Shown piece by piece: positions 22,110 to 31,151 of a DNA stretch of 64,000 nucleotides. Each line of letters opens with the position of its first letter. The stretch's first letter is position 1. This DNA is from Gemella haemolysans (GTDB lineage Bacteria > Bacillota > Bacilli > Staphylococcales > Gemellaceae): NCBI RefSeq assembly GCF_901873445.1, contig NZ_CABFLN010000069.1, forward strand, positions 12,990-76,989, read 5' to 3'. Made by a program: the position numbers and the translations under genes. The notes under the pieces were generated by a model. That model saw nothing but the letters and a program-made list of their open reading frames with translations. It had not been told where the DNA came from and searched no databases.

Positions 22110-23156
22110 ATGAATCAACGTGATTATTATAAACAAAAAATAAATAAAATACTTCCTGAATTCCCAGATTATATAGAAGACTTCATCGACACGTATTATG
22201 ATAATTTATCACCACTTACTTTACATAGATATTTAGAAACCTATAAGAACTTTCTAAATTGGACTATTAGAGAAACAATTTCAGATGCAGAAAATATAAA
22301 AGAAGTTAAACTATCTACTTTAGAAAATATATCTAAAAAAGAAATGGAAAGCTATTTTAAATCTCTTTCTCGTGAACAAGTTAATGGAAAATATCGAAGT
22401 CAAACGACTGTTAACAATTATAAGGCTGCTATGAGGTCTCTGTATAAGTTTCTTACTGTTACAAGCGAGAATGAACAAGGACGAGCTTATTTTGAGCGAA
22501 ATGTAATGCTTAAGATACCTATTAATCGTGTGAAAGAGACATTATCATCAAGATCAAAGAAAATTTCTGAAAAGATTTTTCTAGACTCTCAGGACGAAGA
22601 ATTCTTGCAGTTTGTTGAATTTGAGTACGAGAAAACTTTATCAAAACATGGAAAAACGTTCTTTTTACGTGATAAAGCACGAGATCTTGCAATACTAACA
22701 CTATTTTTAAAAAGTGGTATTCGAGTTAATGAACTTGCTAATTTAAAGGTTAAAGATATAGATTTTCTAAATAGTGAAATAAACGTCATTAGAAAAGGTA
22801 ATAAAGTAGACACAGTTATAATAACTAAATCTGCATTAGACAGGCTTAATGAGTACATAACTTCCCTACCTTTTAAACTTAATAGAGAAGACTTTGTTTT
22901 CATTAGTAAAAACAAAACTGGATTATCAATAAGAGCTATCCAAAAACTAGTTATGAAATATACAGATGCCTTTAATGTTCCAATGTCACCACATAAACTA
23001 AGACATAGTTACGGTACTAAATTAGCATTAAAAACAAACGGTAATATACCAATCATTATGACTCAAATGGGACACTCTAACAGTGATACTTCAATGCTAT
23101 ACATTAACGAATCTAAAAAAATAATTAAACAATCTATTGATAAATTAGATGATTAG
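22110..23156 (+). CDS. xerS: XerS-like site-specific tyrosine recombinase
   Basis: A 348-residue tyrosine recombinase. The catalytic set is Arg205 (SGIRVNEL), Lys229 (RKGNK), His295/Arg298 (HKLRHSYGT), His322 (MGHSN) and Tyr331. The long N-terminal SAM-like domain, with LSVLENMSKK-like text (LSTLENISKKEMESYF) and a YFERNVMLKIP...ETLSSR linker, matches XerS, the single chromosome-dimer recombinase of streptococci and lactococci, rather than XerC or XerD. XerS works at dif with FtsK; ftsK lies 2.4 kb away here and candidate sites flank both genes. Ribosome binding site spacing (GGAGA at 22091) is long. Confidence 0.85.
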   Translation: MNQRDYYKQKINKILPEFPDYIEDFIDTYYDNLSPLTLHRYLETYKNFLNWTIRETISDAENIKEVKLSTLENISKKEMESYFKSLSREQVNGKYRSQTTVNNYKAAMRSLYKFLTVTSENEQGRAYFERNVMLKIPINRVKETLSSRSKKISEKIFLDSQDEEFLQFVEFEYEKTLSKHGKTFFLRDKARDLAILTLFLKSGIRVNELANLKVKDIDFLNSEINVIRKGNKVDTVIITKSALDRLNEYITSLPFKLNREDFVFISKNKTGLSIRAIQKLVMKYTDAFNVPMSPHKLRHSYGTKLALKTNGNIPIIMTQMGHSNSDTSMLYINESKKIIKQSIDKLDD

Positions 23157-23219
23157 TATTGCAATATATCTCCAATTAAGTTAAAATATAAAAGTTATTA
23201 AATATTATGGAGGTAAAAA

Positions 23220-23462
23220 ATGGGAATTATTGTACAAGTTTTAGGATCACTCTTGATTCTTATCGGCTTTGTATTTAGTCAATTAGGAAAACTTAAAACT
23301 ACATCACTTAGTTATTTATTACTAAATGCTATCGGAGCATTAATTCTTGGCATTGATGCCTTTATTGGTAAGCAATGGGGATTTGTTTTACTAGAAGGTG
23401 TTTGGTCTATAGTTGCTATTCACGGATTATATAATTATTTCAATAAAAAAGAAGTAAAATAG
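23220..23462 (+). CDS. Small membrane protein, CBU_0592-like
   Basis: An 80-residue protein with three hydrophobic segments (about residues 3-21, 30-49, 52-73). The pattern NAIGALILGIDAFIGKQWGFVLLEGVWSI resembles the CBU_0592 family of small membrane proteins of unknown function. GGAGG precedes ATG 23220. It is the last + strand gene before the strand switch. Confidence 0.7.
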   Translation: MGIIVQVLGSLLILIGFVFSQLGKLKTTSLSYLLLNAIGALILGIDAFIGKQWGFVLLEGVWSIVAIHGLYNYFNKKEVK

Positions 23463-23506
23463 AGAATATAGTTTACATAAAATTATTTATGTAAACTATA
23501 TTCTCT
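23461..23506. repeat. dif-like 28-bp palindrome, copy 2, inside a 21-bp perfect hairpin
   Basis: The 28-bp core is AGTTTACATAA (23470-23480), AATTAT, TTATGTAAACT (23487-23497). The symmetry continues outward to a perfect 21-bp inverted repeat (23461-23481 with 23486-23506) and a 4-nt loop. It lies exactly between the last + strand gene and the first - strand gene, overlapping both 3' ends. No T-run follows, so if it terminates transcription it is atypical. Confidence 0.72.
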
Positions 23507-24022
23507 TATAATATTATCTATAAATTCTGTTTTTCCTTCAGTATATCTTTCTCTATCAAATTTATATTCTTTTTCTAGTTTTAACTTTAATTCCTCATAT
23601 TTCTTTGCAACTACTGGATATTCTAATAATATATTTTTGAATTCTACTTCAGTAATATCGCCTTTTTTTCTTATATGAAGATGAAACACTTTATCTAGAA
23701 AACCTTTCTCGCCATATCCTTTAACTAAAAAAGCTCTATCGTCTTCATTCCAACGTAATTCCCATTCTTTAGAAAGAATTTTAACTATATTACCAAAATT
23801 TCTGTCATCAATAGTTTCTATAAGTATATCAATTATATTTTTTGATTTTATATTTGGTATTGCAGAACTTCCAATATGATAAATATGTACTGGTATATCT
23901 TTAAGTAATTTTGATAATTTTACTTCCATTTCTTTATACCATTCTATCCATTTATTATTATGACATACTAAAATAATAGGATATCTTTTCTTAAAACACT
24001 CATCTTTTAAAATATTATCCAA
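23483..24022 (-). CDS. GrpB/UPF0157 family protein (nucleotidyltransferase-like)
   Basis: A 179-residue protein with the GrpB signature (VHIYHIGSSAIPNIKSKNIIDILIE) and the downstream FHLHIRKKGD and RDR-like ERYTEGKTEFIDNII segments. The family has a nucleotidyltransferase-like fold with no settled function. The start is TTG at 24022, with AAGGTG about 10 bp upstream. The last codons (S-L-H-K-stop) are encoded by the dif-like palindrome, so that sequence is also coding. Confidence 0.82.
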   Translation of the reverse strand: MDNILKDECFKKRYPIILVCHNNKWIEWYKEMEVKLSKLLKDIPVHIYHIGSSAIPNIKSKNIIDILIETIDDRNFGNIVKILSKEWELRWNEDDRAFLVKGYGEKGFLDKVFHLHIRKKGDITEVEFKNILLEYPVVAKKYEELKLKLEKEYKFDRERYTEGKTEFIDNIIREYSLHK

Positions 24023-24050
24023 TATAAATCACACCTTTCTATTTTTCCAT

Positions 24051-24090
24051 AAAAAAAATGTTAGGATAGGAAATCCTATCACTAACATTA
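24051..24090 (-). terminator. Rho-independent terminator after pgsA
   Basis: On the - strand AATGTTA and GATAGG pair with CCTATC and TAACATT and are followed by eight T residues (24058-24051). It overlaps the last base pairs of pgsA. Confidence 0.88.
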
Positions 24091-24657
24091 TTTAAATACA
24101 TGTAAAGAATTTTTGAAATATTCCAATCCTGATAAAATAGTCAATATAACAGAAATCCATAATAGGATATAATCTAGTTTAAAGCCAATACTGTTAAATA
24201 TCGGATTTCCTAATAAAATTAGAATAATAGCTAATAATTGGCTAATAGTTTTTAGTTTACCTAGAATTCCTGCGGGTATTACTTCCCCTTTTTCTACAGC
24301 CAGAAGTCTAAGTCCCGTAACTGCAAATTCTCTAGCAATTACAACCACTACCATCCAACTGTGCATTAATCCTAATTCAACCATTACAATAAAGGCACTT
24401 CCAACTAGAAGTTTATCAGCTAATGGATCTAAGAATTTACCCATATTAGTCACTAAATTATATTTTCTAGCAAGATATCCATCAATAAAATCTGTGAATG
24501 ATGCAAACATAAAAATTAATGCTGCTATGAAAATATTAAGGGTTATATTTCGACCACCTAGGATAGAAATACTACCTCCCATATTATATAATAAAAACAC
24601 TATAAATATAGGTATTAATATTGTTCTAAATAATGTTATTTTATTTGGTAGATTCAT
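24088..24657 (-). CDS. pgsA: CDP-diacylglycerol--glycerol-3-phosphate 3-phosphatidyltransferase
   Basis: Makes phosphatidylglycerol phosphate, the committed step to PG and cardiolipin. The 189-residue membrane enzyme has the CDP-alcohol phosphotransferase motif D-x2-D-G-x2-A-R-x8-G-x3-D-x3-D (TDFIDGYLARKYN...GKFLDPLADK) and a typical start (MNLPNKITLFRTILIPIF). In many Firmicutes pgsA follows rodZ and precedes cinA-recA; here the upstream neighbour is an unrelated membrane-anchored protein. Confidence 0.96.
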   Translation of the reverse strand: MNLPNKITLFRTILIPIFIVFLLYNMGGSISILGGRNITLNIFIAALIFMFASFTDFIDGYLARKYNLVTNMGKFLDPLADKLLVGSAFIVMVELGLMHSWMVVVVIAREFAVTGLRLLAVEKGEVIPAGILGKLKTISQLLAIILILLGNPIFNSIGFKLDYILLWISVILTILSGLEYFKNSLHVFK

Positions 24658-24732
24658 TATTATTACTTACCCTTCTTGCATAAATTTAAATTCATTATAA
24701 TTATAACATATTCTGTAATATGCTACAATAAC

Positions 24733-24768
24733 AAAAACAGGATAAATACTCTTATTATCCTGTTTTTT
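24733..24768 (-). terminator. Terminator between the unknown membrane protein and pgsA
   Basis: AAAAACAGGATAA (24733-24745) and TTATCCTGTTTTT (24755-24767) form a 13-bp stem with T-runs on both strands. Here it would end the ftsK-side transcript on the - strand. Confidence 0.85.
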
Positions 24769-24781
24769 ATTATATATTATA

Positions 24782-25540
24782 CTATTCACTAGTACCAGAA
24801 GTTCCAGTTGTACTCGATTCGACCGGTGACGCAACAGTTGGAGTCGCAGTATTATTTGGCGCTACTTGCGGGCTAGAATTAGTCGTTGGATTATTTTGTA
24901 CTCTTGGAGGGGTATAATTAACAGTTCCTCTTGCTCTTTGTGTTGCAGGAACCTCGACAACCTCAGTATGTTGTGCCTGTTCATTAGTACTATTATTAGT
25001 TGTAGGAGTTTGAGTCACTTCCGTAGTCGAAAGATTTGTTTTAATTAGCTGAGAAATCTCACTAAACTCCTCATCTTTTTCAAAAATAGTTTCTTTTTCT
25101 TTTTCTACTAGAGTTTGTAACTCACTAAGTTCTTTTTTAACGCTATCAATTTTTTCTGAATTATTTTTATCATCATTATTTATTGTTAATGAAGAAATTT
25201 TATCTTTTAAATTACTTTGAAGTTTCTCTCTCATTTCTTTAACTAATTTATTATAATCACTAGTTAGTTTATCTTTATTTTCTTTTTCAATATCTTCTTT
25301 ATTACTTAAAAGAGATTTTAAGATTTCTATTTTTTTATTTAAGTCATTTTCTTTATTAAAGTTAGAAGAAGATTCTTTAATGATCTTATCAAATTTAGAT
25401 TCATCTTTCTTAGTTTGTGTAACTTTTGGTTTAATATTATTTAATGCTTTTTGCTTTTGATACGCATAAGCTGATAATCCAATAACTGCTAATAGTACAA
25501 CTATTAGTAAACCAAGCAATACCTTATTGTTCTTTCTCAA
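24782..25540 (-). CDS. Membrane-anchored coiled-coil protein of unknown function
   Basis: About 252 residues: a short basic N-terminus, one membrane segment (VLLGLLIVVLLAVIGLSAYAY), a Lys/Glu/Asn-rich probable coiled coil (about residues 35-165), and a low-complexity Thr/Pro/Asn/Ser tail outside the membrane. No known domain is recognised. GAGG lies about 9 bp before TTG 25540, whereas the upstream GTG at 25555 lacks a ribosome binding site. It lies between ftsK and pgsA, where many Firmicutes encode RodZ. It has RodZ-like topology but no visible HTH domain, so a shape or division role is only a guess. Confidence 0.7.
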   Translation of the reverse strand: MRKNNKVLLGLLIVVLLAVIGLSAYAYQKQKALNNIKPKVTQTKKDESKFDKIIKESSSNFNKENDLNKKIEILKSLLSNKEDIEKENKDKLTSDYNKLVKEMREKLQSNLKDKISSLTINNDDKNNSEKIDSVKKELSELQTLVEKEKETIFEKDEEFSEISQLIKTNLSTTEVTQTPTTNNSTNEQAQHTEVVEVPATQRARGTVNYTPPRVQNNPTTNSSPQVAPNNTATPTVASPVESSTTGTSGTSE

Positions 25541-25569
25541 TTTATTATACCTCACTTAATATATTTTTT

Positions 25570-25597
25570 AGTTTACATAATATATTTTATGTAAACA
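25570..25597. repeat. dif-like 28-bp palindrome, copy 3, abutting the ftsK stop codon
   Basis: AGTTTACATAA (25570-25580), TATATT, TTATGTAAACA (25587-25597), with one arm mismatch. Read on the - strand, the centre plus right arm is AATATA-TTATGTAAACT. That differs at one of 17 positions from the centre and right arm of B. subtilis dif as I recall it. It touches the ftsK stop codon directly. Confidence 0.72.
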
Positions 25598-27907
25598 TTA
25601 TTCGTGATCTTCAGCATATTCCTTTTCTAGAAATACTTTTCTAGGTTTACTTCCATCTACAGGTCCAATATATCCGTCTTCCTCAAGCATATCAATTATT
25701 CTAGCAGCTCTATTATAGCCAATTTTAAATCTTCTTTGTAACAATGAAGCTGAAGCTTTTTGAGTTTTAGCAATAAATAATAATACTTCTTTGTATAACG
25801 GATCTACATCATCACTTGAAGAGCCTCCACCTTGTGAACTTACTTCACTTGGTGTCATATTGGGATCATATTGAGCCTCTGATTGGCTTTTAACATAATC
25901 AACTACTTTTTCAACTTCCTCATCTGAAAGGAAAGCCCCTTGAATACGTACAGGTTTACTTGAATCAGCTGATAGATAAAGCATATCCCCTTTCCCAAGT
26001 AATGTTTCAGCACCAGATTTATCTAATATCGTTCTCGAGTCAATACTTGAACTTACTGCAAATGCAATCCTTGACGGTATATTAGTTTTTATAACTCCTG
26101 TTATAACATCAACAGATGGTCTTTGTGTAGCTATTATCATATGTATTCCAGCAGCACGAGCTTTTTGAGCTATACGAGCTATCGATTCCTCTACTTCTTT
26201 AGAGGATACCATCATTAAGTCTGCTAACTCATCAATAATTACTACTATATACGGTAATTCTTTATAATCTGGATCTTTTGCAGCTATTTTATTATAACCT
26301 TCCATATTTCTTACACGAGCTCGCGCAAACTCTCTATATCTGTTTTCCATTTCTAAAACTACTTTATGTAATACATCTGCAGCTTTTATCGGATCTGTTA
26401 CAACTGACGTTAATAAATGTGGAATTCCATCGTATATAGATAATTCTACCATTTTAGGATCTATCATTATTAGTTTCACTTTATCAGGTTTGTTTTTTAA
26501 TAATATACTTGTAATAATTGTATTTACACAAACAGACTTACCACTACCTGTAGAACCAGCTATTAGCAAGTGTGGTGTTTTATCAATTCTTGTGAAAATT
26601 GATTCACCTGATACATCTTTTCCTAATGCGACTGATAATGGGGAATTATCTTCATCATTTACAAATACTTCCTTCATCGTCACTAATTCATTTACAGTAT
26701 TTGGAATTTCAATACCAATTAGAGATTTACCAGGAATAGGTGCTTCTATACGAACATCTTTAGCTGCAAGATTTAGTGCTATATCATTACTTAAATTAAC
26801 AATTTTGCTAACTTTTGTACCAGGAGTTGGTAATATTTGAAATTGCGTGATAGAAGGCCCTACTATAGCTTTAACAATTTTTACTTCAATTCCAAAGTTA
26901 TTAAAAGTACTTTGTAAGATTTTGGATTTTCCGACAACATCACTTTTTGTAATGGTTTGTTTTTTAACTGGGCTATTAAGTAAAGTGATTGGAGGAAGCT
27001 GATAATTATCATATGATTCCTTTAATAGGTCTTCACTTAGTGGCTCTTCTTTATCTTTAATTGTAGTTATATCTTGAGCCTTACGTTGTTTTCTTGTTAC
27101 TCGTTGAACTATCTCTTCTTCTGGTTCATTTTCTTCTTTGAATTCTCTGATATCAACTACTAAATCTTTATCTTTAATATTATTATATCTTTGTTCATTT
27201 GAATTTTTTTTATTATCAATCGCATAATCGTAGTTATCAAGTATTTCATCATCTAATTCATCATAATGCTCTTCAATATATTCATTCTTATCAAATGCAT
27301 TACTAATGTGATGTCTTAATTTTAAAACCATAGTTCTATGATTTATATTAAAATATAAGAATATAGATGTAATAATTGCTGAAATAACTACTAATAAAGA
27401 TCCATAGTATGATAATAAGTATATTAAAAATTTAACTGGATAGTAAGATATCAGTCCACCACCATATGTTGAAACTTTATTATTATTATTATATATATCT
27501 ATAAAATTAATATATGTACCTTTAGTATTACCTACTAATATAAGTTGAAATAAGAAATCAATTAATACTAAAATAGTCACTACAATAACCGGTGTCTTGA
27601 TTTTTTTATTCATAATATAATAAATTGGTGTAGCCACTATAATAATATAAAGTATATAGCTGAAACTACCAAACATATATTTAAAGAGAGAATCAAAAAA
27701 TCTACCTATAAAGCCCATCTGCAAGACAGACAATATTACAATAAGAACAGAAACGACAAAATATAATCCTCTATAAGTCTCTTTAGTTAACACAGGAATA
27801 ATACTTTTCGAAGGATTTTTCTTTTTCGTAGCTTTCTTACTAGATTTAGATGTTGTTTTTTTACTTTTACTATTTTTTTTAGTTGTTTTCATTTTTTTTG
27901 TACTCAA
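25598..27907 (-). CDS. ftsK: DNA translocase FtsK/SpoIIIE
   Basis: A septal DNA pump that clears the chromosome from the division site and activates Xer recombination at dif. The N-terminus is Lys-rich, followed by four membrane segments, a linker, the motor (Walker A GSTGSGKS at about residues 451-458; IDELADLMM) and a C-terminal gamma winged helix (LLQRRFKIGYNRAARIIDMLEEDGYIG) that reads polar DNA motifs. The frame extends into the ferredoxin gene, but AAAGGAG lies 6 bp before TTG 27907, giving 769 residues. It is in one run with rdgB and fer. A dif-like site sits at its stop codon. Confidence 0.95.
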   Translation of the reverse strand: MSTKKMKTTKKNSKSKKTTSKSSKKATKKKNPSKSIIPVLTKETYRGLYFVVSVLIVILSVLQMGFIGRFFDSLFKYMFGSFSYILYIIIVATPIYYIMNKKIKTPVIVVTILVLIDFLFQLILVGNTKGTYINFIDIYNNNNKVSTYGGGLISYYPVKFLIYLLSYYGSLLVVISAIITSIFLYFNINHRTMVLKLRHHISNAFDKNEYIEEHYDELDDEILDNYDYAIDNKKNSNEQRYNNIKDKDLVVDIREFKEENEPEEEIVQRVTRKQRKAQDITTIKDKEEPLSEDLLKESYDNYQLPPITLLNSPVKKQTITKSDVVGKSKILQSTFNNFGIEVKIVKAIVGPSITQFQILPTPGTKVSKIVNLSNDIALNLAAKDVRIEAPIPGKSLIGIEIPNTVNELVTMKEVFVNDEDNSPLSVALGKDVSGESIFTRIDKTPHLLIAGSTGSGKSVCVNTIITSILLKNKPDKVKLIMIDPKMVELSIYDGIPHLLTSVVTDPIKAADVLHKVVLEMENRYREFARARVRNMEGYNKIAAKDPDYKELPYIVVIIDELADLMMVSSKEVEESIARIAQKARAAGIHMIIATQRPSVDVITGVIKTNIPSRIAFAVSSSIDSRTILDKSGAETLLGKGDMLYLSADSSKPVRIQGAFLSDEEVEKVVDYVKSQSEAQYDPNMTPSEVSSQGGGSSSDDVDPLYKEVLLFIAKTQKASASLLQRRFKIGYNRAARIIDMLEEDGYIGPVDGSKPRKVFLEKEYAEDHE

Positions 27908-27920
27908 TCTTCTCTCCTTT

Positions 27921-28133
27921 CTAGTCCTCATCCACATAAACTGCCTCAGTCGGACAATTAACTTGTGCTTCAAGAACCAAACTTCTATATTTTTCTGGAA
28001 TTTCTTCTACCATTGTATTATCATCGATTACACAATATGCAATTCCATCTTCATCATAATCATATATATCGGGACAGATAGCATTACAATTTCCACACGC
28101 AATGCAATCTTCACGGATTATTCTAGTTTTCAT
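27921..28133 (-). CDS. fer: 4Fe-4S ferredoxin
   Basis: A 70-residue ferredoxin with CIACGNCNAIC and a distant CPTEAV Cys, as in the single-cluster ferredoxins of Bacilli. It overlaps the 3' end of rdgB by 11 bp and ends 13 bp before the ftsK start, so the three are translationally coupled. Confidence 0.92.
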   Translation of the reverse strand: MKTRIIREDCIACGNCNAICPDIYDYDEDGIAYCVIDDNTMVEEIPEKYRSLVLEAQVNCPTEAVYVDED

Positions 28134-28707
28134 TATTTTCTTCTTTCAAAAATTGAGAAAATTTCTCTAATGATTGTTTTCTGTGACTGATACTATTTTT
28201 TTGTTCAGGAGTTAACTCTGCAAATGTCTTGTTTAATGTTGGAACATAAAAGATTGGATCATATCCAAAACCATTATTACCACGTTTTTCAAAAATTATT
28301 TCTCCGTGGCATTCTCCTCTAAAAGTATTCTCCGTTCCATCTGGTTTTACAAGAGCGATAACAGAAACGAATTTTGCTTTTGATTTTTTTCCGTTTAGTT
28401 CGAATAGGACTTTCTCAATGTTTTTATCATCTGTTTGTTCCTTCGAGTATCTTGCTGAGTAAACACCTGGTCTACCACCTAAAAGCTCTACACTTAGTCC
28501 ACTATCGTCTGCAATAGCTGTTTTCCCAGAAAATTGACTAATTGTACGTGCTTTAATTAGTGCATTTTCCTCAAAAGTTGTTCCATCTTCTATAATTTCC
28601 TGATTAAAATTAATATCTTTTAAAGTTAAAATTGTATAATCATCTAATATACTTTTAATTTCTTCAACTTTATGTTCATTGTTAGATGCTAATATTAGTT
28701 TTTTCAT
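28123..28707 (-). CDS. rdgB: XTP/dITP diphosphatase (non-canonical purine NTP pyrophosphatase)
   Basis: Removes deaminated purine nucleotides (ITP, XTP) from the pool. The 194-residue protein has the family start LILASNNEHKVEEIKSIL, TAIADDSGLSVELLGGRPGVYSARY and GNNGFGYDPIFYVP. AGGAGA gives the ribosome binding site. It follows murI by 10 bp, the usual murI-rdgB order. Confidence 0.96.
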   Translation of the reverse strand: MKKLILASNNEHKVEEIKSILDDYTILTLKDINFNQEIIEDGTTFEENALIKARTISQFSGKTAIADDSGLSVELLGGRPGVYSARYSKEQTDDKNIEKVLFELNGKKSKAKFVSVIALVKPDGTENTFRGECHGEIIFEKRGNNGFGYDPIFYVPTLNKTFAELTPEQKNSISHRKQSLEKFSQFLKEENNEN

Positions 28708-28717
28708 TATATTTCTC

Positions 28718-29512
28718 CTATATTTCGACGACTTCTGCAGTAATTTTTTTGTTTAGCCATTTAGAAGCTATATTATTAAAGTTTTCGCTAGCTTCAGAGA
28801 TATAAAATTTATGTTCTTTTTTATTTAATTTTTTCTGATGTAATTTAGCGTAACCTAAAACTGTACTAACCTCACGGGCAGCTTCTCTTCCTGAAGAAAT
28901 CACCTTAATACTACTACCATAGTATTCTTCTATATCTTTTTTTAATATTGGATAATGAGTACATCCTAAAACTACAGTATCTATACCTAAGGTACTCGTG
29001 TTATTTAATGATTCTTTTAGTATATTTTTTGTAGCTTCTTTATCTAAATTACCTTCTGATTCTATAAAAGGTACAAAAGCAGGACAAGCTTTGTCAAATA
29101 CTAAAATATCAGAGTTTATATTTTCAATTTCAATATCATAAACTTTAGAATTTGCCGTGAATTTTGTTCCTAAAACTAGTACTTTATTATTTTCAGTAGC
29201 TTGAATTGCTCTTCTTGCTCCTGGTTGTACTACACCAATTATTGGAATATCGTATTTATCTTGAAGATAATCAAGAGCTGCAGCAGTTGCTGTATTACAA
29301 GCTAAAACTATCATTTTAACACCTTTATCAATTAAAAACTTCACAGCTCTATCCGTATATCTAATTATCTCTTCTTTAGTTTTATCACCATATGGGCAGT
29401 TTTTCACATCACCAAAATAATAAATAGTTTCATTAGGTAACTGTCTCATTATCTCTCTAGCAACAGTTAATCCCCCTACTCCACTATCAAATACGCCTAT
29501 TGCGTTATTCAT
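28718..29512 (-). CDS. murI: Glutamate racemase
   Basis: Produces D-glutamate for peptidoglycan. The 264-residue protein has IGVFDSGVGGLTVAREI, the first catalytic Cys in VLACNTATAAAL, the second in VVLGCTHYPIL, and a normal C-terminus. It belongs to the recO-murI-rdgB run. Confidence 0.96.
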   Translation of the reverse strand: MNNAIGVFDSGVGGLTVAREIMRQLPNETIYYFGDVKNCPYGDKTKEEIIRYTDRAVKFLIDKGVKMIVLACNTATAAALDYLQDKYDIPIIGVVQPGARRAIQATENNKVLVLGTKFTANSKVYDIEIENINSDILVFDKACPAFVPFIESEGNLDKEATKNILKESLNNTSTLGIDTVVLGCTHYPILKKDIEEYYGSSIKVISSGREAAREVSTVLGYAKLHQKKLNKKEHKFYISEASENFNNIASKWLNKKITAEVVEI

Positions 29513-29525
29513 TTATAGCCTCTTT

Positions 29526-30257
29526 CTACTTGGAACCTAGTATTTCCTCAAGTTCTAGTATTTTTTTAAATGATTTCGTTTCAACTCCAATAAATTCTTT
29601 AAACAACATATTAAAAAATGAAAAGAGTCTGATTAAATCTTTACTTTCTATCTCTAAAGTTTCCAAAAAATCAATATTTTTAATTGATAGATAGTATGTG
29701 AGTTTTACAAGTCTATCATTTAGTCCATAAATACTATAATCCGTATTAAATTTATCAACAAAACTGTTTTTTTGAAAACTATACCCTACATACTCATAAT
29801 CGGTTTTTTGATATTTAAACATAAAACCTTGTTCTTTCAAGATTTTTGCTAAAAAGTAGCTTGCAACTAACTTTTCAGATACATCTTCTTCAATATTATT
29901 TAAACAAAGTTTTAATAGTTTGTAAATATTAAATGAGTTATCATTAATCAAATATGTATATTCCAACATATTTGAAACATAACTATGCTTTAATACATCA
30001 TAAACTATATTCGTATAGGTATTTTCAACTTCTAAAGTTGTTATTTTATTCATACCATTTGTAGGGAAAAAGTTAATACTTACTTCGTATGGTGTACTAA
30101 CTTTTATTTTCTTTTTACTTTTATGTACATTTTCATAAAAAAAACTTTCTATATATCCTTGCTCAGTCAAAACTTGCAAAATTTCATGGTAATCTTTATA
30201 GCGTATTTTTTTTATTATAATACCATTTATATAATTTCTACTAGTCAAAGATATCAT
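29526..30257 (-). CDS. recO: DNA repair protein RecO
   Basis: Mediates RecA loading with RecR. The 243-residue protein has an N-terminal OB fold ([30 protein letters not shown]) and a helical C-terminal part. The zinc-binding Cys of many RecO proteins are missing. It starts inside the 3' end of era (17-bp overlap). ATG 30257 or the TTG at 30248 could be the real start; AGGG just upstream fits the TTG better. Sequence conservation of RecO is low, so neighbourhood (era-recO) supports the call. Confidence 0.88.
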   Translation of the reverse strand: MISLTSRNYINGIIIKKIRYKDYHEILQVLTEQGYIESFFYENVHKSKKKIKVSTPYEVSINFFPTNGMNKITTLEVENTYTNIVYDVLKHSYVSNMLEYTYLINDNSFNIYKLLKLCLNNIEEDVSEKLVASYFLAKILKEQGFMFKYQKTDYEYVGYSFQKNSFVDKFNTDYSIYGLNDRLVKLTYYLSIKNIDFLETLEIESKDLIRLFSFFNMLFKEFIGVETKSFKKILELEEILGSK

Positions 30258-31149
30258 CCCTATAACCTAAATCACGAATTTGATTTGGTTTTGATCTCCA
30301 ATTATCAATAACTTTTACCCACAGCTCTAAGAATACTTTTTCACCTAGAAGAACTTCAATATCCTTTCTTGCCCTTGAACCAATTTCTTTAATCATTTTA
30401 CCTTGTTTACCAATAATCATACCTTTTTGAGATTTTCTCTCGACAACTATAGTAGCAATGATATTTTTTTTCTTTCCTGGTTGTTTTTCAATTCTATCGA
30501 TAACAACAGCAATAGAATGTGGAATTTCTTGTTCTGTTAATTGCAATACCTTTTCTCTAATGAATTCAGAAATTACAAAGTACTCAGGTGAATCAGTTAT
30601 TACATCGTCTGGATACATTTTGAAACTTGGTTGCAAGTATTTTTTAGTTGTATTTAGTAAATTCTCAACATTAATTGATTTAAGCGCTGAAATTGGTACT
30701 ATTTCGACAAAATCATATAAATCTTTATAAAATTCTATAATCTGAATTAATTGTTCAGGTGAAATTAAGTCAATTTTGTTAATTAATAAAAATGTAGGTA
30801 CTTTTAATTCTTTGACAATATTTATTAAATGTTGATCTCCAGGTCCAAACTTCTCGCTTGCATTAATGATTAAGTAAACTATTTCTGATTCTTGAATTGC
30901 ACTACTTGCAAGTTTCATCATATAGTCGCCTAATCTATGCTTAGGTTTGTGAATACCGGGAGTATCAATAAAAACAATTTGTGAATCATTATCAGTATAA
31001 ACACCATTTATAATATTACGAGTTGTTTGTGGTTTATCTGACATAATTGCAATTTTTTGTTGTAAAATATTATTTAACAATGTCGATTTACCAGCATTAG
31101 GCCTACCTATAATTGTGACAAATCCTGTTTTAATTTGTTCTTCAAACAT
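30241..31149 (-). CDS. era: GTPase Era
   Basis: A GTPase that binds 16S rRNA during 30S maturation. G1 is [13 protein letters not shown]2 is in KPQTTRNI, G3 is DTPGIHKP and G4 is NKID. The C-terminal KH domain has [19 protein letters not shown]. Length 302 is normal. It follows ybeY by 2 bp. Confidence 0.97.
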   Translation of the reverse strand: MFEEQIKTGFVTIIGRPNAGKSTLLNNILQQKIAIMSDKPQTTRNIINGVYTDNDSQIVFIDTPGIHKPKHRLGDYMMKLASSAIQESEIVYLIINASEKFGPGDQHLINIVKELKVPTFLLINKIDLISPEQLIQIIEFYKDLYDFVEIVPISALKSINVENLLNTTKKYLQPSFKMYPDDVITDSPEYFVISEFIREKVLQLTEQEIPHSIAVVIDRIEKQPGKKKNIIATIVVERKSQKGMIIGKQGKMIKEIGSRARKDIEVLLGEKVFLELWVKVIDNWRSKPNQIRDLGYRDDIFD

Positions 31150-31151
31150 GC

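Noticed and set aside
26490..26840. 116-codon + strand frame within ftsK
   Set aside because: Antisense shadow of the conserved FtsK motor domain, with no ribosome binding site.
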